A stretch of 64,000 bases of DNA from Cenococcum geophilum 1.58 (taxonomy: Eukaryota; Ascomycota; Dothideomycetes; Gloniales; Gloniaceae), in contig KV748176.1 of NCBI GenBank assembly GCA_001692895.1, positions 496,001-560,000 on the forward strand, in the 5' to 3' direction. The notes under the pieces are model-generated. The model had not been told where the DNA came from. It saw nothing but the letters and a program-made list of their open reading frames with translations, and made no database searches. The position numbers were made by a program, and so were the translations under genes. Within the stretch, counting starts at the first letter, position 1, and every line of letters begins with the position of its first letter. This document shows, piece by piece, positions 57,795-64,000 of this stretch.

Positions 57795-57903
57795 GCAAAC
57801 TGTACGAATTGTACAAACTGTACGAATTGTAAAAACTGTACGAATTATAAAAACTGTACGAATTGTAAAACCTATACAAATTGTAAAAACTGTACAAATT
57901 GTA
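57795..57903. repeat. 18-bp tandem repeat
   Basis: About six units of AAACTGTACGAATTGTAA with point changes. Confidence 0.88.
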
Positions 57904-58080
57904 ACTATAAATTGTTACTATATAAATTATAATTATATTATATAATAACTAAATTATTACATATTCCCATAGATTTCTATAATATACTTTTAAATATATT
58001 TATATTATAACTATATAAAATGTAGAGCTATCTACTTTAGGCGTTAAGGGGGAAGCCTCTCGTAGAGGCTCTAAATTATC

Positions 58081-58090
58081 TACCTACCTA

Positions 58091-58162
<72 letters not shown>

Positions 58163-58184
58163 CTTGCCTACCTACCTATCTATC
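58081..58184. repeat. (CCTG)n microsatellite
   Basis: A long run of CCTG with CCTA at both edges, leading into related CTATC/CCGT steps up to about 58250. Confidence 0.95.
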
Positions 58185-58317
58185 CGTCCGTCTATACCTA
58201 CCCGTCTATGCCTACCTATCTATGCCTACCTGTCTGTGCCTACCTGTTTATGTCACCTTGATTCAATTGATCGATTGAATCGTTTATCGTGTTCGCTAGC
58301 TAGTCGTTTAAACGGTT

Positions 58318-58526
58318 GTTGTGTGGCTCTGGCGACGGTCGTGTGGCGATGACGATGGTTGTCTAGCTCTGGCGACGGTCATCTGGCTCCGGCGACGGTC
58401 GTCTAGCTCTGGCGACGGTTATCTGGCTCCGGCGACGATCGTCTAGCTCTGACGACGGTCGTCTAGCTCCGGCGACGGTCGTCTAGCTCCGGCGATGGTC
58501 GTCTGGCTCCGGCGACGGTCGTCTNC
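58318..58526. repeat. 20-bp GC-rich minisatellite
   Basis: About ten units of CTCCGGCGACGGTCGTCTAG with transitions. An N at 58525 marks an unresolved base at its end. Confidence 0.9.
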
Positions 58527-59095
58527 TGGCTGTCGTTCTGGTGTCTTCCTAGGTAGGGAGGGTGTAAGGAAGGGTAAAAAATGAGGTGGCTACCTAGGTG
58601 TATATAGGGGTATACTTAGCAGAGGCACGTGTAGAGGCTATTGGGAATATAGCGGGGACCCGGTAGTAGTGTGTATTGCGTATACATAAAGGCTTTATAT
58701 AGAGCTTCGTATAGAGCCTCCGTACGTATTATCTCATAAATTAGACCCCCGGGGAGAAATTGCGCCACGGCGTGGCGCTAAGGGCTAGCGTTACGCTTGT
58801 GAAGTCCTGCGAACTCCTGGGCCAATCGGATTACTTTACCCTAGTCCTATAAACTCCTGCAAACTCCTAGACCAATTAGATTACACTAAGAGGAATTTCT
58901 CCTTAAGGGTTTAAGAGCTTATAGGAGCCCTTTGTGTGTAAACTTATTGTTTCTTATTAGGCAACAACTCTTCTATTATAACGCTGTATCTTATACCCTA
59001 AATTAACTCTAAAACACTTATAATCGGTTTTAATTAAAAGCTATTTACTTCCTCTATCTAATTAAGAAACAATAGACGCTGCCGGCCTAATATAT
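58527..59095. other. Spacer left of the DUF6589-type gene
   Basis: GC-richer to about 58760, RIP-like after it. Holds GCGCCACGGCGTGGCGC near 58755-58771 (17-bp palindrome) and, at 58800-58885, CAAACTCCTAGACCAATTAG-type repeats that recur at 62140-62185 and 63780-63910. No gene seen. Confidence 0.55.
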
Positions 59096-60436
59096 ATGCC
59101 CCTATCTAATAATTCGCAAAGTCCCTTATCTAGCGCCCCTTCTAGCCCTCTTTTACCCCCTAACGGACACCCTAACGGATACCCTAATAAGTATTCTAAC
59201 AATAATATGGACTACCTTAATAATAAGCTTAATAGCGACGCTATTAAGGCTCTTTAGCCTTCCTCTAACGAACCTTCCTTTTTTACCCGCGGTTAATACA
59301 ATATAAGCTCTAGGGAACGGCAGTCTACGTAATTTAAGCTATAGCAGGTAGCTAATATACTACGCCGCGTTTAATGGAGTTTTTAAACCTTTATACTTGC
59401 TTAGGCTGGGGCAGAAAAGGGCAGAGAGGTTATAATTTAGAACCGCTAATATGCCTATCTATAACAGCGACGGCGTGTACTAATGCGTGCTATGGACAAT
59501 CCACGCATAAGGAGCATCTGCCAGCGTCCTTCTTTAGCAGATTCTTTTGCTGTAGAGCTCAATAATCTTATCCGTCAGCCCTACTTTACTTAATTTAATT
59601 ATACTATAGACCTAGAGACACTAGACTTTAAGCTAGCCTTTAGAACTATTAAGGAGGTTGCCCCAATATAGCATACTGTTCTTTTAAGACTTATAAGCAA
59701 TTAGCGCGCCCACTAAAACAGTTACGACGCTACGCCTTAGTCTAATGTATTATCTAGGCGATTGTTTGCTATTACTAGTATAGTATGTTATTCTCGGGCT
59801 AAAAAGCGATCTAGCTTCCTCTCTTTAATACTAGATATCTATTTAATAGGCTCTAGCGTAAAGCGGCGAGTAATTAAGACTCTATTAGGGTTTAGGGTGT
59901 ATTATAGTTATTATTAGGCTAATTAGTTAATGGGCAAGATCGCTAAGGAGGCAGAGGTATAGTATCTAAATCTAAACTCCTAAGCCAATTAGCTAATGTC
60001 TTTAGAGGCAGCTTAAGCTTTAAGCGTTAAATAAGCAGGCAGTAATTGTCTATAATAATATTAACTTTAAGGATAAGAAGCGTGACTAGGTTATAGGCCA
60101 TACAGATACTATACGGTCAATGACAACGGCGGCTATTATTCTTTACCCTAGACTACTACTTTTAGGTCTTCGTTAATCTATACATAATCTAATAATACCA
60201 CTTAGGCTTAAAGATATATTAGCTGCCCCTAGTATATCCGGTAAAGATAGTAAGATTAGGTTAAATATTACGCAAAGCCTTATATTAGATATAATTAAGA
60301 GACTTTATATAGCTAGCATTAACTCTATATTTAGAGATAGTAATCGCTATCCTAAAATGCCAAGTATATATTGTCTTAATATAAATCAGACCAAGTTCTA
60401 GTAATTTAGGGCCATATTTAAGGATAAGGGTACTAT

Positions 60437-60694
60437 TGTGGTGGTGGACGCGGTCCCTCTCAGATAGGAAGTCACAATGCTGTCTGTCTGTCAGTCGGTC
60501 GGTCGGTCGGTCGGTCGGTCGGTCGTCAGTCGTAATCAATCAGTAGGAAAACAGTCAGTAAGAAGAAAGGAAAGAATGTATTCTCGGTAGGTCGTGATAT
60601 GTATATAATAGAGGGAAGAAGGAAGGAAGCCGAAGGCTCTATAAATATAGGGAAATGCCAAGACAGTAGGCGACGTCCAATCTACACCACGACA
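60437..60694. mobile_element. Solo LTR-like insertion in the DUF6589-type gene
   Basis: 258 bp starting TGTGGTGGTGGACGCGG and ending CTACACCACGACA, with CTAT at 60433-60436 and 60695-60698. Removing it with one CTAT restores the frame DKGTIKGTYGVYKS. It contains a (GGTC)n run and TCTATAAATATA near 60647. Hardly any RIP. Confidence 0.82.
60495..60527. repeat. (GGTC)n microsatellite in the solo LTR
   Basis: Seven or eight GGTC units after TCTGTCTGTCAGTC. Confidence 0.93.
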
Positions 60695-62139
60695 CTATTA
60701 AAGGTACTTACGGCGTCTATAAAAGTATATTTCTAGACTAGCTTAGTCTATAAGCACTAGATAACCTTATTAAGGCTAGACCTATCCGTAACAACTTCTA
60801 TAATCAACTCTAGCTTATCCATAGAGACCAACTTACGGCAATCTATATTAGGGCTGTTAAAAATAAGCAAACCTAGGCTTGCCAACTATATGACCGATGG
60901 GATTAGCTTCTTAGTATACCTGCGTGGTTTTATATCCAGATAAACCTACTAAATACTATTATCCGTACGTATTGGGCACCTATTATTTCTAAAGAAAAGG
61001 CTTATTATTGCTTATAAGCTAATACTACTATATAGGGTCGCAGTTAGTGTAGTTGGGAGAACGCTAAATATCACTTAATGGAACCAATTGTTGCGCAGGG
61101 CTTTACGGCACGCGTAGTTGCATTATTTTATGCAGTAATGCGACGTAAGGGCTACCTTATTGCCTCTAGCAGAGACTTCTTTAAGTAAATGGACCACGTT
61201 ACCGACGCTATTAGTTCTCTTATACTAGATCAATTTTTAGAACTTATTAAAGACGTCCGTCTAGCCGCCTTTACATTAGATATATGGAATGGTAATAGCT
61301 TTAATAAGCAACCGCATAACGATATTAAATTCCGGACAATATATCGTATGCTTTAGAAGGTTAAGCTATTTCTAACTATTCGGTATGCTATTAAATATGC
61401 TAATATAGGCATGCTAAGGCACTTTATTAACCCTCTTATTATTTACTTTTTTAGCGCGTCCTAGCTTAACTATAGCCGCGAGATATTATTTTATTAATGG
61501 AACCTTTCCTTAGTAAACACTCCTAAATTATAGTATATAATACTATCCTCTAGGCTTATAAACTGGCTTAGTAGGGCAACTATATACAAAGCAATTAACC
61601 TTAGGCTTAAGTATCTAAACGGTAGCTATAAGATTAAGATAAAGTGTTATAAGAACTTAACCCATAATATAGATATTATATTTAACCGAGTATGTCTATC
61701 CAATACTTAGGTTAGGGCGTTCCGTAAAAGAGTAAAGGCTATATTTAGCGAGTACATGTTTAGGACTTATACTACTACTACTGTACTACCGGATATGTTT
61801 TTACTTGCTTATACCCTCTTTACTTTAGATTTAGCTAAACCGCGAAGTACTAAGCAATTAGCTGGTAGGAAGTTTTTTAATTCTTATAATATCTTATAAG
61901 AAGGCATTAAGGTGCTAGCGGATAAGGTTAATTAGTTTAACTAGCAGCACATCTAATAATTAAATACGGTTAGGGAGTTGTACCCTTCTAATACCCTAGA
62001 TAATCTTAATAGATTTGCTAATATAGAAGATTATACTAACTAGGTTGGGGAGGGGTTGGATAGGGTTATTAATCTAACAATTAACCTTTTAATAATTGAT
62101 ATAATTAACCTTATAGGAATTGGAGTAGGTAACTAATCT

Positions 62140-62277
62140 ACAAACTCCTATAAACTCCTACAAACTCCTAGGCTAATTAAATGCCTATATTTCTGTTTAA
62201 CTACGAACTTTTACATAAACTTTTACACAAACTTTTACATAAACTTTTATACGAACTTTATACGAACTTTTACACAT
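62140..62277. repeat. AACTCCT direct repeats and 12-bp AAACTTTTACAT tandem
   Basis: 62140-62185 repeats CTA(C/T)AAACTCCT three times and ends GGCTAATTAAAT. 62203-62277 is a tandem of AACTTTTACA(T/C)A units. The first part matches the copies at 58800-58885 and 63780-63910. Confidence 0.82.
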
Positions 62278-62309
62278 AAGGCAACTGTATTTAACTACTA
62301 TCTACCTAT

Positions 62310-62763
62310 ACTACCTATTGGGCAACTCCGGGGCTTCTATAACGCCTTATAGTTGGGCCTATACTAAACAATACTATTATTTAGGATTACCCCTCGGATT
62401 AACATAGCCGGATTAAAGCTTGCCTGCGAAGAATGCCTTATAGTTTAGCCCGCACCGGACAGTATCGTCGTCTAGGTTTTACCCCTTAGATTAACGCTAT
62501 TAGATTAAAGCTTACCTATGAAGAATATACTATAAAAGCCGCTACTTTAGCGCACCGGAGTGCTAGAAAGCAACGCTAACCTCTTTCCCCCCTCTCCCCC
62601 TTATACTGTAATGCCACTGCCGCTAGGACCTAGTAGTGGACCACTAGACGGCTTATACGCCGCTAAAGACCTTAGCCTAGGAGGTAGGGGTGAGGGATCC
62701 TTAGGGTCCTTACGCCTACGCTTTAAAAGGCTATACCTGCCGGAACGGGCTACTACTCAATAA
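62310..62763 (+). pseudogene. Unrecognised degraded reading frame
   Basis: In the same frame as the DUF6589-type gene but after its stop: LPILPIGQLRGFYNAL, then ITPRINIAGLKLACEECLIV and, after a diverged 90-bp tandem copy (62350-62440 against 62441-62530), the fully open stretch 62560-62763 starting MLESNANLFPPSPPYTVMPL. Stops upstream are TAG/TAA only, as in RIP-altered genes. The Pro/Gly-rich end could be chance. I do not recognise a family. Confidence 0.35.
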
Positions 62764-63779
62764 TAAGCGCAGGTATCCCTAGGCCTACTTACCTGCTATA
62801 TACCCTTTTTAGAGTATACCTAACACTCCTTACTTAAGGCTTAGTAGGTAGTGCATCACTTACTACCTACTAACTTTACCCCTAACTCTGTCTCTATTAT
62901 CCGGCTAATATAGCCCTAGTCTCTCTGCTTATTCGGCCCTATAACCGCCAACCCTACTACTAACTACGACTACTATTTACCTTAGGCGGTAAGGGCGTAT
63001 ATAGTAGTCGCCTTACTATAGGGGGCCCAATCCCACAGTAGGCGGACGGGGTTAGTGCGCTAGGCAAGGGCAAACCCGATAGCAGTAAGGGCTAGTAGTA
63101 AGAGGGCCGGTAATAGGGGAAGGGTTAGGGTAGGAGTAAGGGCTAGGGTAGGAGTAGGAGCAGAAGCAGGAGCTAGGGCTAGGGCTAGTAATAGTAATAG
63201 TAGTAGTGGTTTATAAATATATGTAAGCTAAATATATACTACGCAGTTATTAATACTTACGGCTCCTCTCCTAACTCCCTACCGCTAAACCATTCATCCT
63301 TATTATCATCGTCGTCGTCGTTATTAGCGGCGGCGGCGGCCGGCGGTGGCGGCGGCGGCGGCACTAGCGGCGGTGCTACTGTTACTGTTGCTGTTACTAC
63401 TACTACTACTATTAAAAGGGGAGGGCGGCGGCAAGGGCGAGGGCGCCTATTAAAACCAGTTAGTTATATCTTATAGTTAATAGTTAAAGTTCTAATACTA
63501 ACCATATCTTAACCTAAATTCTACTAGACTAAAGCTAGCGATAATAAAGAAGGGCCGCAGCCCGTAGTATTCTCTCTATATTAAGAAGGACGTTAGGGGG
63601 GTACGTACGCACCTAGAGAGTAGGAGGAGACATTTTAAATGCTTTTTATTAAAAGCTTTAATTAAAGACGGTTAATAGGTATAAGTATAAAGAATAATTT
63701 TAAAGTAGTTAAAGATATTATTAAACAAAATTATAATTATAATTTATATTTACTTTAATATTCTTAATTTTCGGAACTA
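62764..63779. other. Low-complexity tail region, no gene recognised
   Basis: GGGTTAGGGTAGGAG/GGAGCTAGGGCTAGGGCTAG purine-rich repeats near 63115-63190, a GTC/GTT run near 63310 and a (GGC)n tract near 63328-63362. The minus strand near 63290-63330 would give an Asp-rich run followed by KDEWFSGRELGEEP, which may be a coding remnant, but support is thin. Confidence 0.5.
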
Positions 63780-63910
63780 TTATAAACTCCTAGGCCAATT
63801 AAAATAACGTACTATCTCCTATGAACTCCTATAAACTCCTACAAACTCCTAAACTAATAAAAATAATATACCATCTTCTATAAACTTCTATAAACTCCTA
63901 GGCTAATTAA
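63780..63910. repeat. AACTCCT direct repeats, third copy
   Basis: TATAAACTCCTAGGCCAATT, then several (T/C)ATAAACTCCT(A/T) units ending GGCTAATTAAAT, matching 62140-62185. Confidence 0.8.
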
Positions 63911-64000
63911 ATATATTCTATCTATTAATACAAAAGTTCTTTAGACCCTTTAGAGTTGCTTACCTTATACGCCCTCTCTTTAAAATAGGTATAAAGGTTA

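Larger units (their letters stand above)
59096..62136 (+). pseudogene. DUF6589-type fungal protein, degraded
   Basis: From ATG at 59096 the frame reads MPLSNNSQSPLSSAPSSPLL and continues, with TAG/TAA interruptions, to TAA at 62134-62136, about 920 codons without the solo LTR at 60437-60694. Recognisable parts: RAKKRSSFLSLILDIYLIGS near 59790; YGVYKSIFLD near 60715; IHRDQLTAIYIRAVKNK near 60820-60870; ACQLYDRWD-LLSIPAWFYI near 60880-60940 followed by INLLNTIIRTYWAP. The block GDQLT..R(I)..., then DWLL..P..FH..MN, is what I know from fungal DUF6589 proteins, a family of unknown function often found in many copies. The later part (LRHFINPLIIYFFSAS, then NYSREILFY) also fits. Whether it is part of a transposon is not known; no terminal repeats were found. 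It is RIP-altered, which implies that it was repeated. Confidence 0.68.

Noticed and set aside
57795..57903. CRISPR-like array
   Set aside because: Units are contiguous without spacers and the genome is fungal.
59374..59565. 63-codon open frame
   Set aside because: Shifted by one base from the DUF6589-type frame that starts at 59096.
60285..60539. 84-codon minus-strand frame with a DRPTDRPTDR run
   Set aside because: The repeat is the (GGTC)n microsatellite of the solo LTR read in reverse.
63115..63190. Telomere-like GGGTTAGGG
   Set aside because: Only one or two degenerate units in a purine-rich tract; not a telomeric array.

Overview
This window reads as a repeat graveyard from a filamentous ascomycete (Pezizomycotina-type). 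I see no intact host gene. The elements are typical of fungi: chromodomain Gypsy, Copia, a Tad1-like LINE, Fot1/pogo and Tigger-like pogo, hAT, and a DUF6589-type gene. Most of the sequence carries the mark of repeat-induced point mutation (RIP): CpA/TpG is scarce, TpA is abundant, and in-frame stops are nearly all TAA or TAG where the family has Gln or Trp. CpG is largely kept. Class names come from reading conceptual translations and terminal repeats by eye; no database was searched.

Layout. 1-1579: hAT-1 transposase remnant (- strand), cut by the LTR element Gypsy-1 (1580-8499, - strand, 187-bp LTRs, target duplication AGTAC). 8619-10472: Fot1/pogo element with 52-bp inverted repeats at a TA. 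11101-14506: hAT-2 with 21-bp inverted repeats and an exact 8-bp duplication. 14515-22174: an island of normal composition with three solo LTRs of one family and an unknown reading frame split by Copia-0 (16078-21626). 22175-26260: Tigger-A, with Tigger-B (24176-26228) inserted in its right terminal repeat. 26263-29248: minisatellite, an 827-bp fold-back element and small inverted repeats. 29249 to about 47750: a Tad1-like LINE broken by a solo LTR, Copia-1 (30706-37237, itself holding a 443-bp TRIM-like element) and Copia-3 (40767-46764). 48302-48619: fold-back element. 48629 to about 57588: 5'-truncated Gypsy-2 holding Copia-2 (50642-56813) and a TA-flanked MITE (56856-57287). 57589-58526: palindrome, tandem repeats and a minisatellite. 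59096-62136: degraded DUF6589-type gene with a solo LTR inside. The end holds a degraded unrecognised frame and low-complexity DNA.

The genes do not form a pathway; the biology is transposition, nested insertion and silencing. The most unusual signals are: (1) a 27-bp palindromic module with conserved flanks found six times, in five different retroelements of both the Copia and Gypsy superfamilies; (2) a 137-codon reading frame that becomes continuous when Copia-0 and one solo LTR are removed; (3) a TRIM-like element with almost no RIP, sitting inside a RIP-degraded Copia; (4) a MITE whose ends resemble those of the Fot1 element 46 kb away.
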